From the NCBI GenBank assembly GCA_026075535.2, contig AP026543.1, forward strand, positions 2,728,001 through 2,792,000: DNA of 64,000 nt, given 5' to 3'. The first letter of the stretch is position 1; every line of letters begins with the position of its first letter. The translations under genes were made by a program, and so were the position numbers. Of this stretch, positions 21,964 to 33,349 are shown piece by piece. Source of the stretch: Tricholoma matsutake. Taxonomy: Eukaryota > Basidiomycota > Agaricomycetes > Agaricales > Tricholomataceae. The notes under the pieces are model-generated. The model was not told where the DNA came from and made no database searches. It saw nothing but the letters and a program-made list of their open reading frames with translations.

Positions 21964-23635
21964 TTGATCGAGGACCCTACACTTGGTGATCAGGCACATC
22001 AATTATACACCCTGATCTCGGAGATGTCTGATATAGATCCCGAATCACTTCAATTTGAAGATGACCCATGCACCTGGGAGGAAGCCCAGAATTCAGCAGA
22101 CTCTAAGTGTTGGGAGGAAGGCTATCACGAGGAACTCAAGTCCTTGAAAGACATGCAAGTCTACAAATTGGTTCCACAGGCTAATGTACCACAGGGGCAC
22201 TGCATATGTAAGGGTTGCCCAGTCTTTCACATCAAACAAAATGAAGACGGCACTCCAGTGCATTGGAAGGTATGCCTTGTTTTCAAAGGGTTCGAACAGA
22301 TTTATGGCAAAGATTACACAAAAACTACCTCACCTACTGCATGCATGGAATCTTGGCGGATCCTTTTGCACATTGCCGCCTCACTTGGTTAGGATGCCCA
22401 ACAGATTGACATCAAGACTGCTTTTCTCTATGGACTCTTACTGGCCAATGAAATTCAGTATATGGAACAACCAGCCGGTTTCGCAGAGGTTGAAAAAGAG
22501 GATTGGGTATGGGAATTACAATGAGGACTTTACGGTATGAAACAGAGTGGACACATAGACTTTCATGTGAGTCATGTATCTACTACAGAAAGGCTGACAC
22601 AGGTACCATTGTAGTGGCGGTCCATGTTGATGATTACTTATCCATCGTGAGCCAGAAGGAAGAGAACAAAAGGTTCAAAGACCAGATGTGAAAAGTCTGG
22701 ATGATTTCAGATCTGGGAACAGTGCGGTTCATCGTTGGCATTGCGATTACCTGGGATAGGATACGTCGAACCATCACACTATTGCAAACGGCTTTAATTG
22801 ACAAAATTGTATCCCAATTCGGTCAATCCAATGTGTTCCCCCTATCTGCCCCGATGGAACCAGGACAGAAACTACATCGTTTCGACTGCACCATGCTCCC
22901 CGCTGACAAACAAGCTAAACTCTTAAACTTACCCTATCGTTCCTTGGTTGGATGCTTATTATATTATACTTGGCCATCTCAACATGTCCAGATATCTCAT
23001 TTGCTGTCCAACAACTTTCACAATTCTTGGATTCTTATTCTTTTGAGCATTGGTGCGCTGCTCTACATCTAGTTCGCTACCTCAAGGGAACACGGGACCT
23101 TGAACTCTACCTGGGTGGAGATAATCCTATCTCATTATTGGCCTATACCGATTCTGACTGGGCTAGTTGCCTAGATAGTAGGTGCAGTGTTGGTGGTTAC
23201 ATGTGTTCACTCAGATCTGGAGCCGTTTCATGGACTGCTCGCAAACAAAAAACAGTTGCAGCATCATCATGCAAAGCTGAGTACATCGCCGCTTTCAAGA
23301 CTGCAAAAGAGTGCATTTGGATTCGTACTCTACTTGCCGCTATCAGTCATTCGCCCAACACACTGACTCCAATGTTATGTGATAACACTGCTTCAATTAG
23401 CCTTTCAGAGGATCCCCTCCTTCACTCCAGAGTTAAACACATCAACATTAAATTCCACTTCCTTCACGAACGCGTCCAATCTCAGGAACTCACTGTATCC
23501 TACGTCAATACCAAGGATAATATTGCTGACATCTTCACCAAGGCTCTCGATGTCAAACAATTTGTACGCTTACGTGGCTTCTTAGGTCTTCAGCAAAATA
23601 CACTGATTCCATGCAAGGAGGAGTATTCATGGTGA
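21964..23635 (+). pseudogene. Copia-1 reverse transcriptase and RNase H
   Basis: RT is spread over three shifted or stop-broken parts: WEEGYHEELKSLKDMQVYKL, then HWKVCLVFKGFEQ and AVHVDDYLSIVSQKEEN (intact catalytic HVDD), then VRFIVGIAITWD. Stops at 22,390 (tryptophan TGG to TAG), 22,522 (TGA before GLYGMKQS) and 22,689 break the frame. RNase H (22,952-23,635) is well kept: YTDSDWASCLDSRCSVGGY, AASSCKAEYIAAFKTAKE, CDNTASISLSEDP and VSYVNTKDNIADIFTKAL. Confidence 0.9.
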
Positions 23636-23642
23636 GGAGGAG

Positions 23643-23985
23643 TGTTGAGATCTACACCGTGAATACACCCTTTGATGTGGCATGCTAATTATAGCACACA
23701 AAGTGATGCATATTTCCCCTTGTCCATATTCCTTTCTTACAGTTTCTTTATCACCTTTTCTATTGTCATACTCGCCATATATATATCTCACAAGATAGAT
23801 ACAGACACCTCAGTCCATCATACACAGACTGAGGTGAGCAGACACTCTAACACTTACATTGACTCGGTTACTTACTGTACTATTTATAGTTTATTTGTGT
23901 ATTATCTAGGTACAGTGATAACCAAATATAGTCCATCATACACAGACTGAGTTTATTTGTGTATTATCTAGGTTGGATTTCTACA
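23643..23985 (+). repeat. Copia-1 3' LTR
   Basis: It repeats 12,214-12,556 at the same 343 bp length and ends GGATTTCTACA before the GAGTA duplication. Visible differences from the 5' LTR include several CG-to-CA changes (TACGCC/TACACC, ATGCGT/ATGCAT, GCCGTA/GCCATA, TCCGTC/TCCATC). Confidence 0.95.
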
Positions 23986-24061
23986 GAGTACACTCGATAA
24001 TATATGTTATTCGTGTTTAGCTCCTGTGTGATCTTAAGGGACCCCCCTCCAACTCACAACA
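23986..24061 (+). repeat. Gypsy-1 3' LTR, right part
   Basis: After the Copia-1 duplication GAGTA, bases 23,991-24,061 (CACTCGATAATATATG to CTCACAACA) complete the LTR. The total with the left part is 126 plus 71, equal to the 197 bp 5' LTR. Confidence 0.93.
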
Positions 24062-24066
24062 GCTAT

Positions 24067-24883
24067 TGATTGGCTAGAGCAATTGATCTACTTCTCAAAA
24101 TTGACAGTGTGACAGATTCATCCACATATAGAAGGTATATCACACAATGTGACTCATCTCTCTGGTGAAAAGATAGTGTAAAAGGGTACAAATGAAAATT
24201 TCCCTTGATTTCTGATGCTAAATACTGCTAAAATTTGGGCAAAAATTGGTATGTAAACTTTAAAAATGCCAGATCCAATTTGGCCACTGTCAAAAGTTGG
24301 TGGCCACTTGATGTCCCACTCCATAAGTACAAGGAATTTAATCAGTATTGTTGGATCCCTGCTCAATATATGAATTGGACATCTATTGCCTATGATTATT
24401 CAGAAGTATGTTTTGGCTATGCATCCAGGGAGTTGTTGCTATTTGAGGTGAGTTATGTCAATTCTATGCAATAGTTTATTATACTAACCATGTCAATGTA
24501 CAGTTTTTAGAATAGATAGCTTCCTCTGATTTTGACACATTGCACTTTTATTAAGCTTTTATTGTAAAAGTACATTTTGTCAGCCCAATACAAATGAACT
24601 ACCAGAAGTCTTCAGTTGCTTAGTACTGTGCAATCTGCCCAGATTACTATATTGATTACTTTCAGCCAACTGGCATCTATCTTTGACAAAATTATATGAT
24701 GCATAGAGGTATGTAAGGTAATGAAGGTATCAGTTATATCTGCACTGCATCATGTATATGGTCCCTCACTTCTCCTATGACAAATAGGACATCCCTTCAT
24801 CATCTTGGTATGAATCATAGACTCACTAAAACCATGCAAAATAAGTCAAACACATGCCCTGGTCTCAAGCTCTCTCAACATAC
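24067..24883. other. Intergenic stretch after Gypsy-1
   Basis: This AT-rich interval separates Gypsy-1 from the 3' end of vps41. Joining 301-343 to 24,067 restores a short reading frame across the old insertion site (QSAPFDESY, one stop, LARAIDLLLKIDS), so Gypsy-1 may have landed in a coding remnant. A 79-codon frame at 24,235-24,474 shows nothing I recognise. No RNA gene or repeat was found. Confidence 0.4.
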
Positions 24884-27800
24884 TCACAATGCAATTTTGC
24901 CACTGATTGCTCTCCCCACATCAAGCCTGCCAATGCCTTGTAGGACAGGATCAGGCTGAGGAGGGACCCAATCACTTCCATCTACACAACTTGCATGCAC
25001 AGTGTGACGACAGAGAAATAGCAAAATAAGTGATTGGGGTGTTTGCTGAAGTAACTGCATGCATATTGGACATGCAGATTTTGCTAGAGAGACATTCTTC
25101 AGCTCTGAATCATTCAAAGAACTGTTCAACATACTAGTAAGAAAGAATCCATTTGTCTGGTTATTCTGTAACTGTCGTGAAAGGTCTGCAGTATCACCAT
25201 TCATGATTGTCTGACATCCTTCCAGCAATGATATCTGCAGATGGAAATCTTGCAAGATCTTGATGAGGGCATCTTTGAGACCTGGGATCTCGAGGCCATT
25301 TTTGATACGGCGAATAAGACGGATAGGACTGATGTCAACACCAACATTCTCGAGCAATTCACGGATAAAGGCTGTGGTGATATGAAATGAGCAGCATACA
25401 GAGTGTTTGGTACAGCTTACTTGGTCGGGTTTCAGAGTACTTGAGAAGATCTTCCCAAAGGTCGTCATCTCCTTGTTCTTTCGCAAACTCAATAGCCTGA
25501 TACCAGTGATTCGTTAATCATGCATGTCACATCAAACAGCCACCATGAATGCACTTACACGATGGACATCCCCAAGCCGTTCAATAATTAGTGTCAGTGC
25601 CTGCCTGTTATTCCCCATGCGGCCCAGAAGGAAGACCATTTCTAAGACGAGGTCACGCTCCTTGCATATGGTGTATGCCTGGAACGCACATCAATAAACA
25701 GACACATAATGTGTCAAAGGCTGCAGATACCATCTCGAGATTGTAGTACTGACTTGCACGCAAGAAGTCGATCAACCGCAGTGTTGCATATTCTGCATAC
25801 AGTTTTACCTGCAGGATGTTACCCACTGAGAAGGGAAACACAGAGTAACTATACCTGTAGATCTGCGAAGGTAGACACAAGCAGCGGGTCCTGCCCTACC
25901 AAGGCATCCAGATACAGGAAGAGATAATAGGGAGTACTTTCTAGTTGCTGGACAACACGACCGATCTATCATAACATGATTAGTTAGATATAGCAGTTCA
26001 AAGCGCTGGAAGCCGTACAGGTATGGAATGGATATTCTCAACAAGCAATGTGATAGCATCGCTACGCTCTTCATTGTCACCTTGACCTTCCTTCTTACGT
26101 TGTTTCCTGAGCTCGTCGTCGAACTGCACCAAAAGTAGCACCTGATCCCTCACATCCGTGAAAAGATTGTTCTCGCGAATCAGATCAAAGACGTTTGGAC
26201 GTCGCAGCCTAAGGAAATATGGAAGTGCTTTCCCAGGTTGGCGATTGGCAGTATACCTGTATTATGACAAGTGTCATGACAAGAATTGGATTATAGCTGT
26301 ACCATGTTGCTCACAACTCGGCAAGGCACTCCATGAGCACTCTTGACCTAGGGTTAGAAGAGATTGTAGATGAAGTAGAAGTGGCCTTGTTAAGCTCCGA
26401 CCGTACAGCTACAATGACAGCTGCGATATCGTAGATCTCTTTCGGCCATTCTTTGACGGTCCGAAGAAGGGTCTGTATGTGCATGCAATCAGCATCTAAG
26501 GGGGGAGCGATATTAATTTATATACTTCTCGATCATGCGTCAGGAAATGAGCAAGCATCATCTCATAAACTAGGTGATCAAGCCGGGGAGAATCAGTCGG
26601 TACGAAAGGAATTATAGCCTGGAACATAATAAGTCAAGATGACGTGCAGCACAACCTCATCGCTCACTTGAAGCTGGTGCTTCTCCGCAAACACGAATAT
26701 CCAGTCTTCCCAGTGTTTCCGTTCGTGACCACAGACTTTCGGACAAAGGCGTGCCGCTTTCACAAAATCGCCTGCGCATCACAGTTCATTAGCCAATCCC
26801 ATGGCTACTACCTCACAACACTGACCTTCGCTGACCAGATGCTCGATATACCGCTGCCCGATCTCAAACGCATTCAAGCCCGCCTCGTCGCCTTCCACTG
26901 GACCGCCCGCTTCAATTCGTTCAACCTCGTCCAACGCCTCTTCGTACCTCCTCCGTTCCACCAACCACGAAACATGATCTCTTCGATCCCTAGGCTTTAC
27001 AAGAACCAGGTCCCGCGGACTGAACACAACGTAGCATCGCCCCTCATCCTCCCCGCCCACTTCAGCCAGAACGTAGTCATTGCACCCCCATAAATGATAA
27101 TCAGTGATACTCAACGCATCAGCAGCGAGTACGTCTCCCGCCCGTGAGATTATCTGGAGCTCAGGCCGTTCCGCAGCTTTTCGGGCCTGCTTCGCTCGAT
27201 CATCCGTCCGTTCATCGAAGTATGTTTCCGGGGGGCTGTAAGCGATGACAAGGAATGATGTGAGTGTCTGGTGAGTTGGTGCTGATGTGGACGAGATGCT
27301 CGCTGTCTCTGTAGGCGACCGCAGTGGGAGCGCAGATACAGGAGTTGGGTGAGGGACGATTCCGGAGATCATGCAGTCCAGCTGGAAAACAGCGGTGATC
27401 TCTACTAGCAGAGGTGGGAGATTTGCTGTGGCAGCATTGTTTGCCGTTCGTGGACGTGCGCGTATGCGAGCCACTTTGATTTGGTCTGCCCATCCGATGA
27501 GAAGCGTGGAGTCGTCCTGCCAGTGGAGGTGGCAATTGAAGAGGTCTGCCCGGGGACAATCCTCGGGACGATCTATAAAGACGATACGAGTCTGGGAGGT
27601 ACGATCGTATATTTTGACACCCTGAGTATCAACAATGAATACAATAGTTGCGACATCGATGGGTATTGACATACGAGGTCATTCGCCCACGCAATAAGGC
27701 TGCCTCGCCATCGAACCTGCCATATGGGACCTTCACCACTGTGCAGGACCGTCTCACTATGCCCAAGCCATCCCTTTTCACGAAGAATCAGATTGCCCGC

Positions 27801-28499
27801 CAAACCGCCGCAAACGAACGACCTCGTGGTACGCTTTGAAAAGTTAGGTTCTAGGGAGATAGTCCGCATTGGTCGCTTCATATCAAAGGAGTAGGATTCA
27901 GAGGTGGACAGGGAACGGAGTGCAACCTGCCCTGGAGGGGATATGAGAATAACACATAGGCTAAGTCTCGACGCTCACCATCTAACGACGCAGTAGAAAC
28001 AAACTCTCCAGTGCTATCCATCGATATGTCTATAATGGAGGCAAGATGTGGCTTGTATGACTTTATTCGTTTGCCATTAAGGTCAAGAATGTGCACGATC
28101 CCTCCATGTGTGCCAAGAGCCTATTCGGCACGAAACGAAGTTTAGAATTTTATGCGCGGAAAGACAAGGATACCGCTTCACCATCAACTTGTTTGCAATA
28201 GATAGTGCAGACGCAGTATCCTTCTTCAACAGGTCGGGAATAGATCCACCAATTCGCTCGTACTTCAGCGCAGGTTCCTCATCATCTTCATCTTCTTCGT
28301 CCTCGTCCTCTTCATGTTCCCGATCGTCTGTCCTCTCCTCATCAGATTCACTGTGAAGTTCCTCGTCGTATCTGTTTGTCACTCCGTCTTCCTCTTCGGC
28401 AAACTGAGTAGGACTTTCGGTTAGGTGTACATCCACCTTCTCATCATGTTTCAGGTCCCCATGAGTGGTTCTGAGTGAAACTGTCACGGGCGAAGTCAT
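24884..28499 (-). CDS. vps41: Vps41, HOPS vacuolar tethering subunit
   Basis: Thirteen exons can be placed by GT-AG introns of 46-62 bp: 28499-28182, 28120-27979, 27931-27675, 27621-26826, 26771-26668, 26618-26526, 26472-26315, 26256-26019, 25965-25855, 25808-25731, 25678-25559, 25496-25421, 25371-24884. Spliced length is 2,979 nt (992 residues), a whole frame. The N-terminus is acidic (about residues 40-75). A beta-propeller follows (ALGTHGGIVHILDLNGKRI, GGLAGNLILREKGWLGH, GPIWQVRWRGSLIAWAND), then helical repeats with an AYTICKERDLVLEMVFLLG segment, and a C-terminal RING-like CPICMQ...CRHTVHASC. Vps41 binds Rab7/Ypt7 on late endosomes and vacuoles and promotes fusion within HOPS. The next gene is divergent. 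Confidence 0.93.
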
Positions 28500-29823
28500 G
28501 AGCAGCTGGCTGCAGCTGGCCGTTTGCTACAGTGCCTGAATAACAGCGCAGACTGCACATTCGTAAGTACTTACTGATCGTGGGAATTCCTTTACCTGGC
28601 ACCCAAAGATTCAGAACTCAACATGTTGACAGCTTTTCTCGTCGTTACTTCACCTGCAGTGTGCCTTCCTGTGCAGAGGAATTCCACAGAGCCATCGAGT
28701 CGAGCTACATCGACATGAAACACTCTTGCAACGTGAACTTCTGTCCTCATACGTTAGTTGTCTTCTTCAACTTATTTCAGACCACGACGCGCCTCTTACA
28801 CGTCCCACCCTTCACCTGGAGTGTTGCGTGTTGCAGACTCGGAAACATCTTTCCTGTCTACGGAACAACGAATCACGTCTGGGACGAAATACCAGGCCCC
28901 TGAAATTCATGAGGGTGCCGAGTCGGTGAAGAAATTGGACCGGTAAGCGCGCTTTATTATCGCACAACTCGTTTTTCCTGCTACACGCGCGTTTTTCCGC
29001 CTACCTATTAATGTTTTCTTTCTACAGATGATCATCTGTGTTCGTTCGATCGACTTCACTATACACCATCACTTTACGCATCGCATGACACGTACTTGCC
29101 GCGCACAATCGAGTACCGATATTTTCCGTCGATTTCTGCTTCACTGATAGTGGACGTCTCCTGGGATTGACTCCCACAGCGATAAGCTAAGCAGACAAAT
29201 GAGCAGCATGCGATTACAAGTAAGGTGAGTTGTATTTATACGATTACGCTGATCTCGAAGACTCGAACCTCTGAGACGAGATTATAAGACGATAAATTAT
29301 TTCCGGCAGCATGAATGTTTCACGATGCGCGTTCATGGTCCTCTACATCCACCGCATTCTTTATTGCGTGGTCACGTCCAGACCAGAGTGGCAAGCGCAA
29401 GTCGGTTCTAGGTGCATTGGAGAGCAGCAAATATACAGCGCTTGTTTCGCTAGTTTTTAGCTGATCGGGGGCAACTATAATATACGCCCATGCATTTGAA
29501 CCTGTAGGGCCTCTTGTGTCGAGGGGACTCAGTAACGTTATTAGCTGTTCAACCAGGAAGCTTCTTTAAATTTCAGCCTCGACTGTTTCCTCAACCAAAG
29601 TCCTATCTGATCAACTTTGTGTGTATGAAACGTTGCACTGGCTTTTTGGCAATGCCCCCCTGCTGGGATGAAGATGACATACCCTGCGATGCTGCTGAAA
29701 ATGAAGCTGCTGAATTGACACATGTGAACTTGCCTCGACGGAAACCGGGTGACGATCAGGTGATTCATCCCAAAGGTTGCACGTGCATTGTTGAAAACAA
29801 AACTTGCAACTTGCTCAAAAGCC
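28500..29823. promoter_or_regulatory. Shared upstream region of vps41 and the kinesin gene
   Basis: This 1.3 kb interval lies between two divergent start codons (28,499 minus, 29,824 plus) and must contain both promoters. Small frames inside have no recognisable product. I see no clear TATA box that decides a start, and no repeat of note. Confidence 0.5.
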
Positions 29824-32800
29824 ATGGCAGTGTCGAACAATCCAGCAGGTAGCAAACCTACAAGACCAGTTCCTTTTACACCAAGACGACCCATTTCAAC
29901 CTCTTCAACCTCTTCAAGAAGTTCAATCTCTGACATTGAAGCCAGATTGGCTCGTACACACATGCCAAGTATTCTCGCATCGACACACAAATATAAAGCC
30001 GCGATTTCTTCTGAATCTCGCACAAGAAGCACTGTAAAACCCAAATTTGCTCTCGCACCGGTACCAGGAACTCCAACCTCAACCAGTAGACCAAGGACAC
30101 CGGGGACACCTCGTCGAGATGGGGCGGAAAGTCCATCCTCAATGCCGGCCACCAGTAAGATGGATGTCAGTAATGTCGATCCTGAGGAAGTCCTAGTTGA
30201 CTTCCAGACTGTCGATCCTGGTGATGTTTCGGGCGAAGTGGACGAAGCGTGGCTCAAGGCTGCAAGCCTTGACCACGGCAAAGAAGATAAGGTCATGGTC
30301 TCCATTAGGTTAGTAGCTCTAAAACGAGATACATACAACCTGGATAAACTGTTGCATAGAATTCGACCAACACAAGCAACCTCCGCCTGGATCCCATCTC
30401 CAGCCACCAACTCCATCAAGCTGGACCCCGCATATACAAAGCACTCCTCTTCTGCCACACAAACCACCACTTTCAATTTTGACTCCATCCTTACAGGAAC
30501 TCCGAACAAACCCATCTACTCAACTGTAGCACGTTCCCACGTGCACGCCGCAATGGAGGGTTACAATGCAGTCATTTTCGCCTACGGGCAGACCGCGTCC
30601 GGCAAGACGTTCACGCTGAGCGGTGATGAAGCCGAGCCGGGGATCATCCCTCGTTCAATGAAGGACGTGTTCGCGTTCATTCGGCGTACGCCGACGCGGG
30701 AGTATCTTCTGCGCTGCTCGTACCTAGAGATTTACAACGAATCGATTCATGACCTACTTGCGCCTCCTACCAGCGCGGCGGCAAATCCTGTGCAAATCCA
30801 GGGCATTGGCGGAGACATGACGCTCACACCACTGAGGGAGGAAGTAGTCACCAGCTTGAAGGGTGTAAAGGAGGTACTTAAGAGAGGCGAGGGAAACAGG
30901 AGGACGGCATGTACAGATTGGAATGAGAGGAGTAGTCGGAGCCATAGCGTGTTCCGAATGGTTATTGAGAGTCGGGAGAGAGGAACGAGGGATAATGATG
31001 ATGACGGCGACGAGGGTCCCGTTCCTGCTGCTCCCAACGGACGTCAAACACCAGGACTTGGAAGACATACTCCGGGTCCTGGCGCACGTTCGCAAACTCC
31101 TGGACCGAAATTGCAAGCAAGAGGAGGCAAGAGTGTGCAGACCTCTGTTTTGGTAAGGTCAAATCCTCCATCAAGCATGGTTATCTGTTAAACCTTATTT
31201 TTTTCCTTTGCAGAGTCTCATCGACCTTGCTGGGTCTGAGAAGGCCACGACCGACAAAGAACGGGCCAAGGAAGGAAAATACATTAACACGAGGTCTGCC
31301 TTACACCTAACTCTCACACGCATAGCAGACTGATAATTTTTTCAAAGTCTGCTCACCTTGGGTTCCGTCATTGGAACACTAGCAGAAAATGCTGGGAAGG
31401 GCAAAACGTCAGTATCCACTTGTCTCGTCTTATTACCTTTCTCATTGATTTCCCAATCCGCAGTGACCATGTTCCGTACCGTAATTCCAAGCTCACTCGC
31501 ATGCTACAGCCCTCGCTGTCAGGCAATGCACGTATCAGCGTCATTTGCACCCTAAATCCCGACATCAGTGCCGTGTCGGAAAGTACAAACACATTACAAT
31601 TCGCAAAGCGGATCAAAACAGTCCAAGTTCGTTTTCTTCGTTGCAATTCTCATCATCGTTGCTGATGGGTCCGTGTTTAGTTGAACGCACAGAAGAAAGA
31701 GATCGTAGACACAGATGCACTGATTGAACGTTATAGGAAAGAAATTGAGGACTTGAAGAGTCGATTAGCAGATAAGGAGGCGGAGGCGCCTGTACGATCG
31801 AGGAGGTTATCCGCTCGCGAGCAAGTGGACGAGTCAAAGGCGATGAAAGACCTTAATTCCCGAATTCAACAGCTGACGAAGCTGATTTTGACGAGTCAGA
31901 CTCTGGACGAGTCTAAAGGCGATGAGAGCCGGCCGAGTAGTCCTATCAAGATTGACTTTGATATGTCACCGTATCAGGTGTGTTTGATTTTCTCCTGTTT
32001 GTTATGTTTCGTGCTAACATGCGATTCTCTCCAGTTGCAGCAAGAACTGCTCACCGCACGCCTACAGGTCGAAAGCCAAGCCACGCAGATCCTATCCCTT
32101 GAGGCAGCACTTGAATCCCGGCCGCCACTGCCTGCAAGTGCGCCAGAGAGCGAAAAAGACAGAATGATCCAGGATCAAGCAAAGACAATCCGGGAGCTGG
32201 AAATCGTCGTCTTGGGATATGAAGAAAATCTTGGCGAACCTTTGAGAGCCGTGAGGGAGGACGTGGAGAAAGAATGGATGGGCAAGCTGGATGAGGAGAT
32301 CCAGAAGCGGGAAGAAAAGGAGAGATGGGCAGGAGAGCTGGTGAAACAACTCGAGAAGGAGAAGAAGGTAGGCGCCGCTGCTGATTGATTTTTCGGCGCG
32401 TGCTGATCCTGGTGTACCTCACAGATGAGGGTGACGCTGGAAGAGGAGAGAAGAGCGCTTGCTGCCTTCGTCACCAAGTTTGATTCCCTCGGCCTCGGAC
32501 TCACTATGCCACCTTCGTCGAAGCTTAATCCACCCATGCCCTCGTCAGGTGGTGCATCTGCTACTTATCCCGAGCGGCGTAGTAGCCTGATGGCTGAGAA
32601 TACGAAGACCTCAGCTACGGAGGCGTTATTATCCGAAACAGCTTCTCCTATGCGAATAGATATCCACCAAAGTATGTTCAAGGCGCATCCGAGCTTACTG
32701 GAACAGTTGCCGGAGGAAGAATGGAGCGATGTGAGCTTTGACACTGGGGATGTACCGGAGAAACCGGTCGGTGGTGGGAAAGGGCCGTTTACGTCGAGGA

Positions 32801-32859
32801 AAGGGGCACAGAGTCCTGTAAGGGGGATTCTGGGGGATAAGGAGAATATTCGGCCATGA
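29824..32859 (+). CDS. Kinesin-7 (CENP-E/Kip2-like) motor protein
   Basis: Eight exons (29824-30308, 30360-31152, 31214-31293, 31348-31407, 31464-31626, 31681-31977, 32035-32367, 32425-32859) splice to 2,646 nt (881 residues). The start was chosen at GCCATGG. A serine/proline-rich tail of about 150 residues precedes the motor, which has VSIRIRPT, FAYGQTASGKTFTLSG (P-loop near 238), NERSSRSHSVFR (switch I), SLIDLAGSEKAT (switch II), INTSLLTLG and VPYRNSKLTRMLQPSL. A neck and coiled coil follow (ALIERYRKEIEDLKSRLADK, LQQELLTARLQVESQ). The GQTASGKT P-loop favours kinesin-7, a plus-end-directed microtubule motor. About 50 low-complexity residues with TPG repeats are inserted before switch II. Confidence 0.92.
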
Positions 32860-33349
32860 GATCGAAAATGAAGTGTGGTCCACCTGGCACATCTTCCTTT
32901 CCTCTTGTCTTTCCTTCTCCCGTTTCACCTATATATGTCAATCTTCTTCTGGACCTCATGTTTCTTTTCTGGTTCGTGTCTCTAGCATGTTTCCCCATCT
33001 GATGACATACTTCTGTCCGACGGGATATACCATATAGTCTCTCTTCAGCTCCAGTAAGCGAGCTGGCCTCGTCACTTTACGAGGATCCTCATCCTCTCCT
33101 CCAGTGGAAAAGAAACGAAAAGAGAAAAACATGAAATCGTAGCATCATCGATCACTGATTAATCACCACGCTTTAAGGGTTATTAGGGGTTAAGCGTGGT
33201 GGTGTACGATCGACGCACAGCGACATGCTGGCATCGGCCAATGATACAAAACCTGTTGTCAGTGATCCAGCGCTAATGTTCTGTTGTTATATCCTTCTGT
33301 CCTCGAGGATGCCTACACATATCCTGTCATCTCCCATTGTCTTCATACC
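32860..33349. other. Intergenic region with a short hairpin
   Basis: The interval separates the kinesin stop from the next gene. At 33,164-33,201 CACCACGCTT pairs with AAGCGTGGTG around an 18-base loop containing AAGGGTTATTAGGGG. It may be a structured 3' element or a decayed short inverted-repeat transposon. The rest shows nothing I can name. Confidence 0.5.

Larger units (their letters stand above)
12214..23985 (+). mobile_element. Copia-1: Ty1/Copia retrotransposon inside the Gypsy-1 3' LTR
   Basis: Two 343 bp LTRs (12,214-12,556 and 23,643-23,985) begin TGTTGAGATCTACACC and end GGATTTCTACA. GAGTA is duplicated at 12,209-12,213 and 23,986-23,990. The internal order is gag, integrase, reverse transcriptase, RNase H, as in Ty1/Copia. 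A minus-strand Gypsy element (13,929-20,427) interrupts the gag-protease region. About eight LTR differences (near 2.3%) are visible, mostly CG to CA or TG changes. Stops break pol. The element is a relative of Copia-2 at 38,158-45,434. Confidence 0.95.
344..24061 (+). mobile_element. Gypsy-1: Ty3/Gypsy LTR retrotransposon, nested and decayed
   Basis: The element runs from TGTGGTGACCC (344) to CTCACAACA (24,061) and is flanked by GCTAT at 339-343 and 24,062-24,066. In order it holds a 197 bp 5' LTR, a broken gag with zinc knuckle, aspartic protease, reverse transcriptase, RNase H, integrase with a chromodomain-like tail, about 2.5 kb of extra sense reading frames, a polypurine tract, and a 3' LTR split by Copia-1. 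Protease and pol also carry smaller insertions. Six differences between the two LTRs (about 3%) can be counted by eye. Stops and frameshifts throughout show it cannot be autonomous. Confidence 0.93.

Noticed and set aside
28270..28330. Simple repeat-like TCTTCATCTTCTTCG tract
   Set aside because: It encodes the acidic N-terminal stretch of Vps41 in frame and needs no other explanation.
29240..29290. B-box-like AGAGGTTCGAGTCTTC on the minus strand
   Set aside because: No A box at tRNA spacing and no acceptor or T-arm pairing, so no tRNA gene is called.
29541..30515. Long minus-strand open frame (324 codons) opposite the kinesin gene
   Set aside because: It overlaps the well-supported kinesin exon 1/2 on the other strand and shows no domain; codon structure of the kinesin explains it.
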